Assembly (NCBI GenBank): GCA_022494885.1
Contig: JAGVSM010003957.1
Coordinates: 151,198-215,197 of the forward strand
Reading direction: 5' to 3'
Source of the DNA: Micrasema longulum
Lineage: Eukaryota; Arthropoda; Insecta; Trichoptera; Brachycentridae
DNA length: 64,000 nt
Under the pieces are notes generated by a model. It saw only the letters and a list, made by a program, of their open reading frames with translations, was not told the origin of the DNA and did no database searches. This document shows, piece after piece, positions 35,345 to 46,545 of this stretch. Both the position numbers and the translations under genes were made by a program. The stretch's first letter is position 1, and every line of letters begins with the position of its first letter.

Positions 35345-35535
35345 TATGGTGCGATAATCAAAGACAAAAATCACAAATACAATATTCAGATCCCAAATAA
35401 CCAGTCCACCTTTCGTGCCACCATTCCTGGCATATTTTGCACTGAATCAATGGTTCCATAAATATTTCTCCGCAACCTGGGCTTTCCAGATTTTCTTCTT
35501 TGGAGCTTGCTGAGATTTTTAAACATTTTTTTTAA
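35345..35535 (-). pseudogene. C-terminal PHD-like tail of a pogo/DDE_1-type transposase
   Basis: On the minus strand the frame ending at a stop at 35358 carries IQCKICQEWWHERWTGYLGS and CICDFCL, a Cys-x2-Cys...Trp-x-His...Cys-x2-Cys pattern (the Cys after HE has become Arg-Trp here). Pogo/Tigger-type DDE_1 transposases in insects commonly end in such a PHD-like zinc finger. The catalytic domain is not present. The tail may continue into a 3' UTR to about 35160. Confidence 0.45.
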
Positions 35536-35546
35536 AAGAGCAGCTT

Positions 35547-36120
35547 AATGGTTTTATTTATTAAATAAATAAAATAAATTAATAAATAAAACCATTTTGT
35601 TTTTAACCACTAACTTTATATTGTTTTTTTCCACCGACTGGTTTCAAAGCAAACAAGATTGGAAACACTAAAAGAAACAATTATATTAGAGTAAAAGAAC
35701 ACTTAAGATGCTTAAATAATAATAATTTTTCTGAATTCGCAAATTCTCTGATAGAAAATAATCATAACTTCAACAAAGACACTGGATTAAATGTACCTTA
35801 TGTTGAAAATAAAATATTAAAATTAGACAAATTAGAAATAGAAAATAAGCGATTTAAAAAATAATTATAAACCAAATAAACAATATTTATTTTAGTCCTC
35901 TCCTCTCTAGCTTCGAAAATATTGATATCAAATTACCACTCTTTCCCTTGATTTATTGGGTCCACGTGTAGTATTTAGTTAACATGATAAAAATAAAATA
36001 GGAATTAATTCATTAGTTACGTAAACTTTGACGAAGAAGCTTGTTTGCCAAAGCAGGTCGGTAGAAAAAAAAAAGTTAGTGGTTAAAAACAAAGTTGTTT
36101 TATTTATTTTATTATAATGG
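35547..36120 (+). mobile_element. second Penelope-like remnant with inverted ends
   Basis: The left arm at 35591-35657 and right arm at about 36040-36105 are inverted copies (cttgtttgc..., ggtcggt, aaaaaa, gttagtggttaaaaacaaa). Between them the plus strand reads YIRVKEHLRCLNNNNFSEF and later ENKILKLDKLEIENK, parallel to the first Penelope-like copy but a different subfamily. The GIY-YIG start is lost. An extra hairpin of 18-bp arms (35547-35564 and 35579-35596) lies at the left edge. Confidence 0.65.
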
Positions 36121-36124
36121 ATAA

Positions 36125-36330
36125 CCACAAAGTAAGTGCTTCAAATATAAACTTTATATAAAATATATTTCAATTGAATTTAGATTAAATTATTTCAAAA
36201 TGGCTTGACAAGTGGTTTTTTCTAAAAAAAAAATAATTCTGAATTCGAATAAACCCAGAACCTTGAATAAGTGTTTCCGAATCGATGGTTGCTCACAGAT
36301 AAAAATCCTCAATAATTAAATGTAGTGAAG
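36125..36330. other. no recognised feature
   Basis: AT-rich spacer. Confidence 0.4.
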
Positions 36331-36334
36331 ATGA

Positions 36335-36565
36335 GTCTGCCCTGTTGTCAAGTGGTTGGCGAATTCCCCTACCATTTCTGAGGTCATGGGTTCAATTCCT
36401 AGCAGGATAGACGTGAAATATTAATTGATTTTTAAAAATAAAATGATAAAAACAGATGATAACCGCTATCTTCAAAATAACAGATGATCAAAGTACGCTG
36501 CATTTGGTTTAACAAAGCGGTGCTTTTTGCACCACTGGCTGTGGAAAAGAGAATAATGATGATGG
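36335..36565 (+). mobile_element. SINE-A copy, diverged
   Basis: The head has gttgtcaagtggttggcg, accatttctgaggtcatggg and B box ggttcaattcc; the body ends with gatcaaagtacgctgcattt, ttgcaccactgg and gaataatgatgatgg. Confidence 0.7.
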
Positions 36566-36834
36566 CGTTATAAAAAATATTGTTGCTCTCGTTTTTGAAC
36601 GCGAAAATTATGAATGAAAATCATTATAAAGAATAGTAAATATCCGCTCGAAATATTTAATACAATACATATAATTTCAGCGATATTCCCGGTTCGTTAA
36701 AATACCGTTTTACGATGAAATACCAAAATACACTATTTTTTTGTGTTCTTATTTTGCCAAAAGCGTATTTATCTAATCGTATAGAGTGGTAGTAGGCATA
36801 AAATAAAATTAATATGTATTTTTTATACTACGGG

Positions 36835-37231
36835 AATGAGGAACTTCAGCCCTACGGGGAATTGAATACAAAAAATGTTTTCTTGTGCGCGGTAAAAATT
36901 AGAGCATTAAATCGTACGGTTAAATATCTTAAAAATGTACGAAAAAAATCATATTTTAATAAAAACGCACTACTTTCAATGACGTCACTGGTTCATATGA
37001 ACCATCCAATGGTATGAGAGCTTTGAAGGATATCCGGTTTGGTCACCGTAAGCGAACCAATCGGAAGAACTGTCATAGAACAACCTCTGACGTCACATGC
37101 GGAGTTATTTCAGAAACACAAAACTTTAAAAAATCATAGCGCTGATAATACGATATATATATTTAAAAAAAAAAAAATTTCGGCTTAGTTTAATTAGTTT
37201 AAAAAACAAAAAAAGACACTGAACTTCCTCA
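36835..37231 (+). mobile_element. M2 MITE, full-length
   Basis: aatgaggaacttcagcccta at the left, cactgaacttcctca at the right, with aatgacgtcactggttcat and cgtcacatgcggagttattt inside. Very close to the copy at 12498. The open frame at its left (36814-37017) is not a gene. Confidence 0.8.
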
Positions 37232-37234
37232 CTG

Positions 37235-37589
37235 TACAAGTCAGCACAAAATTAACCGACCGGAAAGCTCACGAACGACATCTAGAAACGATTCTAATAA
37301 GCTCATGCATTAGCGACAGCTGACGGCTAAAATTGAAAGCACAATACTTTCACGAAAACTTCTGAAAGAAGTTTTGCTAAAAAACAGTATTACACAACAT
37401 GTTATTTTAATTAATTATTTTTATCGCCTCCCAATTCTTTTTCATTTTTTGAATTTTTTTTCAAATGATCTACATATTTGTTTCAAATAAAAAAAAACAC
37501 TTTTATTTTATCAATTCATTGAATAGTTACAATTGTTAGTTAAAACCGTTTCCATCTTTCTATAATATTTAGTATGTTGGTGTAAAAAT
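37235..37589. other. no recognised feature
   Basis: AT-rich spacer between M2 and M1 elements. Confidence 0.4.
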
Positions 37590-38410
37590 TACAAGACAAA
37601 AAAAAATTTCACAGCAATAAAGGTTTCAGCTCTTTGACTTCACTTAAATCAACAGATGGAAGAATTGTTGAAAGAATTGATGGATTTTCAAATAAAGGCA
37701 AAATGGTCATTGTTATACATTGCGTAAAGTGGTCACTTAAACCAGCCAATGACAGGTTATAAGCCCTGTAAATGCCTAGACGTCATTTTTTCCTTCTCTT
37801 AAATGTTTTCCATCCCTGTTGTAATTTGTTAATCTTAATGACTCCCTAGGGGGTGAAATCCAGTATTTTGTCTACAAACATTTGGACAAACTCAAAATAT
37901 TGTAATAAAACCAACTGGTCCAAGAAGGAGTAAAAAAAACGAAAAATAGTTTTTTGCCTAGTATGTGAAATAATTTGATCAGATGGATCTCTTCACAGCG
38001 ATAAATATTTCGGCTCTTTAACTTCATTTAAATCAACAGATGGAAGAATTGAAGAAATAAGGATGTTTAAACATAGGAAAAATTGTGAATGTTACACATT
38101 GTGTTTACACAACCACTTTATGGGGCCACTTTAAACCAGCCAATGACAGGTCATAAATCCTGTAAATGCCATGTTTAAACATCCACATTTCCTCAACTAT
38201 TTCATCTTGATTAACTAGCTAGATAATAATAAATAAATATGAAGTATAAAAATTGGAAAATTGTTTTCTGGCGTTGATTAGTAGATGTAGTAACCTAATT
38301 GGTTCGGCCGGATGAATTTTATCCACATGATTGAGGTTTCAGCTCTTTACTTCACAAAAGTCAACAAATTGAAGAGTTGAGGAAATGTGGATGTTTAAAC
38401 ACACACCGTA
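37590..38410. mobile_element. cluster of broken M1 elements
   Basis: M1 landmarks recur three times: tttcagctctt(t) with aaatcaacagatggaagaat at 37625, 38005 and 38335; the core aaccagccaatgacaggt at 37740 and 38133; and ctccctagggggtgaaatcc with gtctacaaacatttggacaa at 37840-37895. The segments are partly inverted and partly direct, as after several insertions and deletions. Confidence 0.65.
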
Positions 38411-38639
38411 TCACCAAAAAAGAAACATTTTGAAAACAGTGAACCTAAAACCTTCGCACCGATTTGATTATTAAATAAATATCATCTTGTGAGTACCATA
38501 ATGCACTTGTATGCGGTTTAAATTAACTTTTTAGTTGAGGCAGTTGGGTACAGTGTACTACATTCCAAATTCAATTAAATGTCATACTTAACTCAACACA
38601 CAGTTTTTTTGGTTATCGTACTCTTGAAGGAGGGTTGCG

Positions 38640-38997
38640 ATATTTGTTTGGTATAGTCCTAACGCTCCCATATACCTGCGTGAAAAATTTCAACGCTCAT
38701 CAATTCATGGTTTACCTCTTCGTTCTAATTCTCAAGGCACTCTCTTAATACCCATCCACAAATCCTCTTTCTCCTCTAACTCATATAGTGTCCATGCGGC
38801 TCGACTGTGGAATCATCTCCCATCCACCATCAAAGATGTTGCTACATTATCTCTGTTTAAATCATGTCTGAAGAAACATCTCCTTTCTCTTCCTTAATCT
38901 CTCCTCCTTTCCCTTTTCCTCTTTCCTCTTTTTTCCCTTTTCCCGACAATGTACAAATAACATCATGTACAAAAAGTTAAATAAATAAATATAAAAA
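38640..38997 (+). mobile_element. LINE-1 3' fragment
   Basis: It is colinear with 17993-18497: the coding part from tcctaacgctcccatatacc to the stop, then a shortened C/T-rich UTR and a gttaaataaataaat tail. 5'-truncated insertion. Confidence 0.85.
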
Positions 38998-41119
38998 ATG
39001 GAAAGAATGAAAACCCTAATATTACTTATCGTTTATTCAACTCTTTACATTTAGGGACAATAGATATGTATTTTCTGATAAAGTAAAAAATCGGAAATTT
39101 TACATTTCAAAAACAGGAAAAACACATTTATTTATAAACGACGAAATATTTTACAGGTAAATAAATATTTAAAAGCAAACACTTAAGGTTTTAATGTAAA
39201 TACTTTATCAATAGACTTTAAAAGTAAAACGTAGTACAATAATGCTTATTTTGTAAACTAGGTGTAGAACTAAAAAATATATTTATAAAAAAAAATACCA
39301 TCTTGGAAGTACTGCGGAATTTTTAAAATTCACTGTAACTTAAAATAAAATACAATAAATTACAGACGTTATCTATAAACTAAAATCTAAGTTTTATATT
39401 TATTGAAGACTAGACAAAAATTTGCTGTAAAAATGTTTTAGAAATACGAAAGGAATACACAATATACGTATTATGCATCATAAAATGTTGTAACATTTAA
39501 TTTAAAAAATAATCAATCTTAATTCGAGCGCTATAATACGAAATACAGTAATTAAAATATAATGTATAAGTACAAAATAATCACTTATAAGTACGCTTAA
39601 AACCGACTGAAACTCATCGGCTTTCTTAAAGACATAATCTTAATATTATACACATAATTGTGTTTTGCTTAGTCGAGTAGGTTTGGTAGATGTCAAAAAT
39701 TAAATATCTTTTTGTACAAAGTGACATAAAATGTAAATAAATAAATGTTTAATATTATACAATTACATCAAGTAACAAAATAAAAGATCTCGATAAAATA
39801 CCTAAATATGTTTTATTCATAATTTAAAAGAAAAAATGCATTAACTGTTGCATAAAGCAATTTATATTATTTCGTTTGGCTTACACGATCAAAACGTTTC
39901 TTATCGAAATCATTTTATGGCTCTGTAACTCAAATACCTATGAGATTTTATGTATTAGATCTAATTAAAAAATACTTTTCAAATTATTATGCGAATTCTA
40001 TTATTTTTTAACAGATTCTGGTGTATGCAGATGTATTTTAGTTTATTTTAAATTACTTAGTGAAATGTAAAAAAATATGTGACAGTGTATATAACGATTG
40101 TACAGACTTACTGTAAAAAATAAAGACTAATAAAATTTATTATATTACAATACAGATGAAGCAATACAATACATTATGCAGAAAGCAGCCCGTGCACAAT
40201 TAAAAAAAAAATCATTGATATTATCGGGTGCAGTAAGGTTAATTCTATGTTCTGCCATACCGTTTTCATATAAAAAACTGTATTAATCACCTTCTGAAAA
40301 TGGTGTCGATCACAAAATGGTATTTCTCAATTGGCACAAAACACTCACAGCACTAGAAAAATCTTATGGTATTTTAAAAATCATTAAAACTGGTCAAATA
40401 CATAATTAGATTCTTGTTTATAATACAAAAAAAACTCATGTATTTATTATTTATCATTTGTTAAAGTCAAAAACATTGCAACTGTTGGGTAGATTAAAAA
40501 AATAATTCTTTTCACAAAAGTTCTATTATCTCAGATTTACTTTTCTGAGGCTGGCTGCTTTCTACATAACTAAGTTCATTTTATGTAACGAAAATATAGG
40601 CATTAAACATTTGGACAAACTTAAAAGATTGTGAATAATAATGAATTCAACTCATTAAAATCACCCATAGCCAAAGAAAATTCTTAATGTCCAAAACGGG
40701 ATATTATTTTATATACATTGAGATTAAATATCATGTTTTAACACATTTGGTACAAGTGAAATCAATAAACAAAGCTATTTTCGTGTACAGTTTGATTTGC
40801 GGAATATAATCATTCTTACTATGTACAAATGATATCTTCTGTTTTAAAAAATAAATTATGTAAACTATATCTCTTAATAAACGGATGTGTCAGTGTATAA
40901 AAAATCATAATTTTTAAAATCACGAGATAATTATTTATTTACTTGTTACAAATGGTACTAATATATAGGTAACACATGGTAAGGTGTATAGAATGTACCG
41001 AACGCATAAAAATAATATAATCGGAAAAAAGTTTACAGCACAATATCAATAAAACTTTTTTTTCTAAACGCAATAATCCCTTCTACAAGTATATATTTAA
41101 AAATAATAATGTACAAGAT
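38998..41119 (-). other. probable long 3' UTR of the transporter gene, or intergenic
   Basis: This stretch downstream of the transporter stop has no recognisable repeat except a possible M1 tip at about 40603-40625 (acatttggacaaactt). Several tttatt motifs (aataaa on the minus strand) occur, for example near 40128 and 40930, but I cannot choose a polyadenylation site. Confidence 0.35.
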
Positions 41120-41189
41120 TTATTTTGCTTCGGATATCGTAAAAGGTCCGTTGTGATTCGAAGCGTTTTGGTTTTGAGTCATCTGGGAT
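41120..41189 (-). CDS. transporter coding exon 5
   Basis: The last base of codon 528, then 22 residues of hydrophilic, Asn/Gln-rich tail and TAA. Acceptor ttttcag. The fit of phase and the clean stop support the junction; the tail itself is not a conserved motif. Confidence 0.8.
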
Positions 41190-44100
41190 CTGAAAAGAAA
41201 AAAAAACATCATTAATTATAATGATACGAAAGAAATATTAACATTTTATTAAATAATCTACCAATTAATTGTTTTTTTTTTAATCGTCGCAAATTGGGCA
41301 GCTCGGGAAAATTTGGAAAACCTAATTGGAAATGCTCTTAATTATGATTATTTACTTAAACTAGCTATTAAAATTAAATGGTTTAAAATTTTATTATTTA
41401 TATGTTTTATAATTATTAATGTTTTTTATTATTCGAAAAGTAGCGGGGATTCTTGGACTGGAAAAAGGTAACTATTCATATACTGACATAGAGTCAATGT
41501 TAAATATTTCTAGTCTACAGAAACGTAGAACTAATCAATATTAGTTAGAACTAATCGTAGAACTAATCAAACGTAGAACTAATCAATATTTAACTACAAA
41601 TATATATAAAAGAGTCAATACTCTTTTATATATATTTGGCATGTTAAATTATATAATTGATGTGTTATCATTACTGGGACAGGTAAAATTTCACATTTCG
41701 ACTTGCAGGTCAAATATTATTTATAATTGCATTGAAGTGGGCACTATTTAACACAGAAACCTATTTAAAATAAAAATGAAAACTATTTTAAATTTTAATG
41801 AAGTAAGAAAAGGGGGACTAAATTTTCGGGGTCATTCATTGGTTGGATTCGATCATATGACATCAAGATGAAAAGTCGGTAGAACATACCAAGGTAGATA
41901 GAGATAGTACAAAAGTTAAATGTACCGTCTCGATATGTTCAGATGAAGACAGCGTTCATAATCACGGCACCGGTCTGTATTTCAACCGTTTCTTCGTTAT
42001 GTAATTTAATCATTGTTAACTGTATATTATTATAAAATAAAGAAATAAATAACGCACACGACATAAACACCACATTTCACACATCTCATTCTACATACCA
42101 CACTCCACACATCACACTTCAAACTCAAAAAACTATAACAACACTAACACAAATAAAATTATCTGTACATTTTTTGTCGTGTTTAGATATGAGTAATAGA
42201 ATAATATATTGTGTTGTTTGTGGAATTGTAATCCAATTTTTTTTATATGTTATTTTACTGACACAGCACATCATAATAAGTAAAAAAAATACCTTTCTTC
42301 ATACTGCACACTATTGAGTGATTTGTTGGCAGTTTCTGGCAGAAGTAATACACAAAGCCCTCCTAGAACCCCCAAAATTCCCATCACCACCAGTGGCAAT
42401 GGTTCTTTCTGGAAATACAAAAACAGATAAAATGAAGAGTATAGGTACTAAAAAACTTTGAAATAAACTTTTATTTTGAAATTGAAAAATAAAGCTTATT
42501 ATAACATTGTTTAAATCGTTATTTTTATACTACTAGTAAAACTAAAATATAAGTAAACAATATAAATACTGTTCATTTACCACACATGTATAATTAATTT
42601 TACTCACCAAAGTCCACACGTAAGGAATGCAGACAAGAGATATTCCAGCTATGACTTGACTAACTCCAACTCCTAAATTCCTCATCAACGTTGGATAAAG
42701 TTCTGCCGTATACATAGGGAGAACGCCATTTGTAGCGCTTATAGAAAACTTGCTGACCATCGCGAATGTTATCTTCAGCCATAGTTTATCACTGTACGCA
42801 TCTACCAATGCAACACCGATGCATCCGATACCAGCAAACACAATCGTAAAACAAATCGGATATCTTCTTCCTGCTTTCAACAGAATCGGGATACTGAGAG
42901 CGATGGCGGGGATTTCTACAACTCCAGATAGCATTGAAGTGATATGAAGATCACCGCCAAACGAACTGATGTTTAGTACTAGTCCATAATAAACGAGTGT
43001 TGTTGCTCCCCAACCGATAAAAATACAGGCTGTTATTTTACCAATCGGTTTTTTGAACAGATCTAATACTCCGAATGATCGATGTTCATCATCAGAGGGT
43101 TTATTATCGGGTTGTAGAATTTTATCCAATGACGCTGGAAGCTCTCTTTTATTAACCTTGGCAGCTTGCTGAAGGATCTCTTTTACTTCTGCTATGCGGC
43201 CCATAGTTAGTAACCATCGAGGAGATTCCGGAACCACCCACCTAAAAAAGATTTAAATGCTTATTTTTCTATCGAGTATTCATCAACTTGAAATATGCTA
43301 TGATATAATATGGATAGTTACCAAAGCGTAATAAGCAGGATTCCAGGTAGTGATAGAGCTAGTTGCAATTGCCTCCAGTTAGGTAAAGCCATCGATAAAG
43401 CTGACACCAGAATGTAAGATACAGGAAGAGGGAAAAAATTGCATACTCCAGCTATTGTTCTCCATTTTCCTCCAACCAGCTCTACCGACAAGACAAATCC
43501 TGAAAATACCACGGAGACACAGAAGAACCCGAGAATGACACGAAGCACTAAGTACAGTTCATACCAAGGGCAGAACGTCACAGCGATCGCTAGTACTGTC
43601 TGCATCACCAGAGCAAAAATAAGCGTTTTTTTTCTTCCAAATCTATCTGATATCATGCCGCTGACTACACCTCCTACTCCAACTCCAAACAGAAACAATA
43701 CTTCAGCCAATGTACTGAGATATGCTCTATCACAAATCAACTCCCATTCTGAGATAATAGTCGTGGTAAGGATGCTTGTGTCCCATTCCCAGGAAGTGCA
43801 GGGTATCATTCCAGCATGTGGTATATTTCCAGCTATCATCTGTTCTGGAGTGATGGAATCCCATGATAAATCTTTTATAAAACAGCTGTTTTTAGTTTGA
43901 CTATAATTTAACCAGACGTTGAGGGGTACATTACTGAGATGTTTTGGCCTGGCGCAAGTGAAATCTTGATTAGCTGCCTGAAACAAAAATATTTATATTT
44001 TATACATTATGTTGTGTTGTACTTTTATCAGTGTAGTGAAAACATATTTTTGTAACTGAATTTGATAAAATACAGTTTTTTATACCGCTTGTGTAATTGT

Positions 44101-45411
44101 AATACGGCCATGAGAAAGAATGACAATGTCCGACATAAGCCCTAATATAATTTGCCTAACTCACAATTCACAATTTGCCTAAGCAGTCGAGTTAAATTAA
44201 ATAACAATAGCAGTTTACGAAATTGATATTCTTAAATAGTTACTCGGTTTTTGAGAAAACACCTTCTTCCCTAATACTAAAAAAATATTTTTTTAGTATG
44301 AGGGAAAACTGACAGGAAGATTTTCGGGTTTGTTGAGGAAGTTCAGTGCTACGGGAAATTATATGAAAAGATTTTTTTAGTTCTTTGAAATCAACCAATA
44401 ATAGATATACGAGTATTTCTGGTTTCCGGAAAGCCAAGTCACTTAATTAGCAAACCTCACCGAATTGTTACTCTCTTAAAAAAAAAATATTAAAAAAAAA
44501 CTGAATTCCCTTATTGGTCTTACTTTGTACCTTGTGTATTTTGTTAAAAATTGAATTGTTTCAACAGTAAACAAATAAAAAAAATTAAAAAATAAGGTTT
44601 CATGATATTTGAGCACCAAAAACCAATTTCCAATTAATAAGTAAAAACACTTTTGTTTTTTGGAGTTTATATTAAAAATATATATACTAATGAGATTAAT
44701 TCTGATAGTATTAAGAAATCACGTTCGAAAAATCAATAATACCTGTCTGTTGAGTAAATAACAGCATTTATCAAAAAAAATAACAAAACTGAATGAAATT
44801 CGATTTTCATTTACAGTCCGCCTTTTTGTTAACACCGTCAGTCATATATGAGTGAGTTACAATAAGTTTTCATATAAATCATTTTAGTATTCCTACTACA
44901 CAAACGAAATGTGTATGAAACATACACCATTACATGGACTCGTAAACCATGGTTTACGGACAGGTTAAAATAGGAGTATCAAACATTCGAAAAACGTTCA
45001 CACAATATTAAGATAATTTTTTTGGATGGAAAATTTGACTTGTCCATATCGACAAACATAAATAAATAAAAAAATCTTTCAAACATTTTACGAAATTTTA
45101 CCACATTCTCGTATGTATATAATTTATTTTTTTTGCATGATAGTCCATGCTTCCAATAAATTTTAAAAGAATGTTCTTCGCAAGAAAAATCTCTAAAAAA
45201 ATTATTTTAAATGAATACTGTGAGATTAACTTACAATAAACGTTGGCGAAAATATGTGGAAAGTACAAGGGAAGGAACAAAGTGATAGTAAGAATGTCAG
45301 CTTCAGTTGCCAGGGTCCATAATTCCCAATAATATCTGCTATGGGGTCGTTTTCCTCTTCATCGGGGGTAGGAGGCCTCTTCTCAACGTCATTCTCCCCC
45401 TGTTTCGCCAT
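41120..45411 (-). CDS. SLC22-type organic cation/carnitine transporter, 5 coding exons
   Basis: Join, minus strand: 45411-45235, 43977-43322, 43241-42608, 42408-42293, 41189-41120. All four introns are GT-AG, the phases fit (0, 2, 0, 2) and the total is 1653 nt, giving 550 residues plus TAA, the usual length for this family. Plasma-membrane major-facilitator protein that moves organic cations, zwitterions or anions. Visible features: an acidic N-terminus (EEEND near 19-21), TM1 at about 37-59, and a large extracellular loop (60-145) with four cysteines (67, 91, 119, 141), a glycosylation sequon NYS at 83-85 and the EWDTS...ISEWELICD block (123-142). Then the MFS loop [11 protein letters not shown] (166-176), PESPRW (282-287), [11 protein letters not shown] (458-468) and LPETANKSL (512-520). 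The substrate cannot be told. No damage is seen, so it looks functional. Confidence 0.93.
41500..41640. repeat. intron 4: agaactaatc repeats and a perfect hairpin
   Basis: gtagaactaatcaa-type units occur four times between 41523 and 41590. Then an 18-bp perfect inverted repeat follows (41598-41615 and 41620-41637, loop caat). Confidence 0.85.
41639..41715 (+). mobile_element. LINE-3 fragment in intron 4
   Basis: The plus strand reads [18 protein letters not shown], closely matching the LINE-3 C-terminus [17 protein letters not shown] on the minus strand near 24170. It is antisense to the transporter. Confidence 0.6.
42056..42135. repeat. CA-rich low-complexity block in intron 4
   Basis: Degenerate cacatttcacacatctcatt-type units form a C/A-rich strand-biased stretch. 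Confidence 0.6.
42293..42408 (-). CDS. transporter coding exon 4
   Basis: Residues 490-527 and two bases of codon 528. Acceptor tttccag, donor GTATTT. It encodes the last helix and the LPETANKSL motif characteristic of SLC22 proteins. Confidence 0.9.
42608..43241 (-). CDS. transporter coding exon 3
   Basis: From the last base of codon 278 to residue 489. Acceptor tttttag, donor GTGAGT. It holds the PESPRW motif, the central cytosolic loop and helices 7-11. Intron 2 is only 80 bp. Confidence 0.93.
43322..43977 (-). CDS. transporter coding exon 2
   Basis: Residues 60-277 and two bases of codon 278 (Trp). Acceptor tttcag, donor GTAACT. It encodes the big extracellular loop and roughly helices 2-6. 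The long open antisense frame at 43439-43900 is only its shadow. Confidence 0.93.
44333..44517 (+). mobile_element. M2 MITE, internally deleted, in intron 1
   Basis: tgaggaagttcagtgctacg, gggaaattatatg, tctggtttccggaaagcc and a ctgaattcccttatt end. It is M2 with most of the middle lost. It lies inside the transporter's first coding intron. Confidence 0.7.
45235..45411 (-). CDS. transporter coding exon 1
   Basis: Residues 1-59: cytosolic N-terminus and first helix. It ends with ATT before GTAAGT (phase 0). The sequence tctttttagTC directly before the ATG is itself a good acceptor, so this is probably the second exon of the mRNA. Confidence 0.9.
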
Positions 45412-45645
45412 GACTAAAAAGACAAAAAAAATACAAATTAATTTTAGTCACATACTCCTAGATTCTAACGATGTCAAAAGATTGTCAAAGCTACTAAATA
45501 TATTCCATTTAATTTTTATTTGGTATATCTACAGTTGTAGCCATTCAATTCTGACATAGCTGTCAGTTTTCAATCTGAAAGGCTAGATGCAGTGGTTAGA
45601 CTGGCTAGATGCTGCCCTTTTAACATATTTAAAAAAATATATATA
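45412..45645 (-). other. upstream intron or 5' region of the transporter
   Basis: Directly upstream of the ATG is an acceptor-like tract (45414 rightward); beyond it is AT-rich DNA with no feature. Confidence 0.4.
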
Positions 45646-45649
45646 CAGG

Positions 45650-46008
45650 TGTTTTTTAAACCCTGTCACATCGGAAACCACGATTATCAGTATGAGCAAG
45701 AAAACATATTGGAACATTAAAATATTTTTTTAGAACGACTAAAATCTTAAAAAATAAAATATAGACATAAAACAAATGGTTGATTACTTCTGCAGGTAAG
45801 AAACGAGGAGGGGGGAGTCTTAACCGCACAGCCGCGCCACCCTCGCTTCTCCCTCCAGAAGTAAGCAACCAGTTGTTTTATTTCTGTATTTTATTTTTTG
45901 AGATTTTAGTCGTTCTAAAAAAATATTTTAATGTGCCAATGTCTTCTTTCTCATACTGATCATCGCGGTTTTGGATGTGACAGGGTTTAAAGAACACCCT
46001 GTATTTTT
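45650..46008. mobile_element. M3 foldback MITE
   Basis: acaggtgttttttaaaccct ... agggtttaaagaacaccctg ends with long inverted arms meeting at ttacttctgcag / ctccagaagtaa. The GC-rich core (45800-45855) is as in the copy at 24181. TA is present on both sides. Confidence 0.8.
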
Positions 46009-46012
46009 TCTT

Positions 46013-46149
46013 TTGTTTATTTTTCCATTCATATTTACACATACATAGATTTTTATTTACAAAAATACACTTTTAAAAATACATCCTAAAATTAAGATAT
46101 AACACAATTTAGAAAAAATGCCCACAAAGACTTCAGCGTCGTCAGCTTT
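46013..46149 (-). mobile_element. LINE 3'-end fragment
   Basis: It is the reverse complement of the same LINE tail as at 541-670, including gctgaagtctttgtgggcat and a ggaaaaataaa end. It is sandwiched between two M3 right arms. Confidence 0.65.
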
Positions 46150-46247
46150 ATTCGTTCTAAAAAAATATTTTAATGTGCTAATATGTTTTCTTGCTCATAC
46201 TGATCATCGTGGTTTCGGATGTGACAGGGTTTAAAGAACACCCTGTA
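46150..46247 (+). mobile_element. M3 solo right arm
   Basis: ttcgttctaaaaaaatattt to gggtttaaagaacaccctgt, nearly the same as the right arm of the neighbouring M3 copy. Confidence 0.7.
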
Positions 46248-46344
46248 TTTTTTTTCATGTGAATAGTGAATTCGCGCGGTAATTTTATTAGTCGGTGATT
46301 GACCTTAGAAGAATAAATATTTTTTGTATTTTTTTTAAAAGGAA

Positions 46345-46545
46345 TAACCTGCTAAGCCTCTATTTAGAGGCTTGTCAGAAGGTGGGATAGACAGGATATG
46401 GAATGAGGTAATGAAAAATACACCACAACACCCAGACCGATTGAGAAAAAAATCTTTCTTGGATTTTTTCTAGCAACTAGCGGGAATCGAACCCGCGACG
46501 CCAGTTTCTCAGTTAGCCGTCTAACCAACTGCGCTACGGCTCCTG
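46345..46545 (-). mobile_element. SINE-D copy with tRNA-like head
   Basis: The minus strand reads gagccgtagcgcagttggtt (A box), a clover-like middle and gcgggttcgattcccgc (B box and T stem). The putative 5' and 3' acceptor strands do not pair, and a long non-tRNA body follows (caatcggtctgggtgttgtg to tattcc). It is therefore a SINE and not a tRNA gene. The often mis-annotated peptide GAVAQLVRRLTEK comes from its head. Confidence 0.75.

Noticed and set aside
42542..42607. extension of transporter exon 3 past 42608
   Set aside because: Reads through a consensus GTGAGT donor into the intron; the family motif continues only if exon 4 is joined.
43439..43900. 153-codon antisense frame
   Set aside because: Shadow of transporter exon 2; the other strand has full motif conservation and splice sites.
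46470..46545. tRNA gene on the minus strand
   Set aside because: A and B boxes are present but the acceptor strands do not pair, and a SINE body follows.
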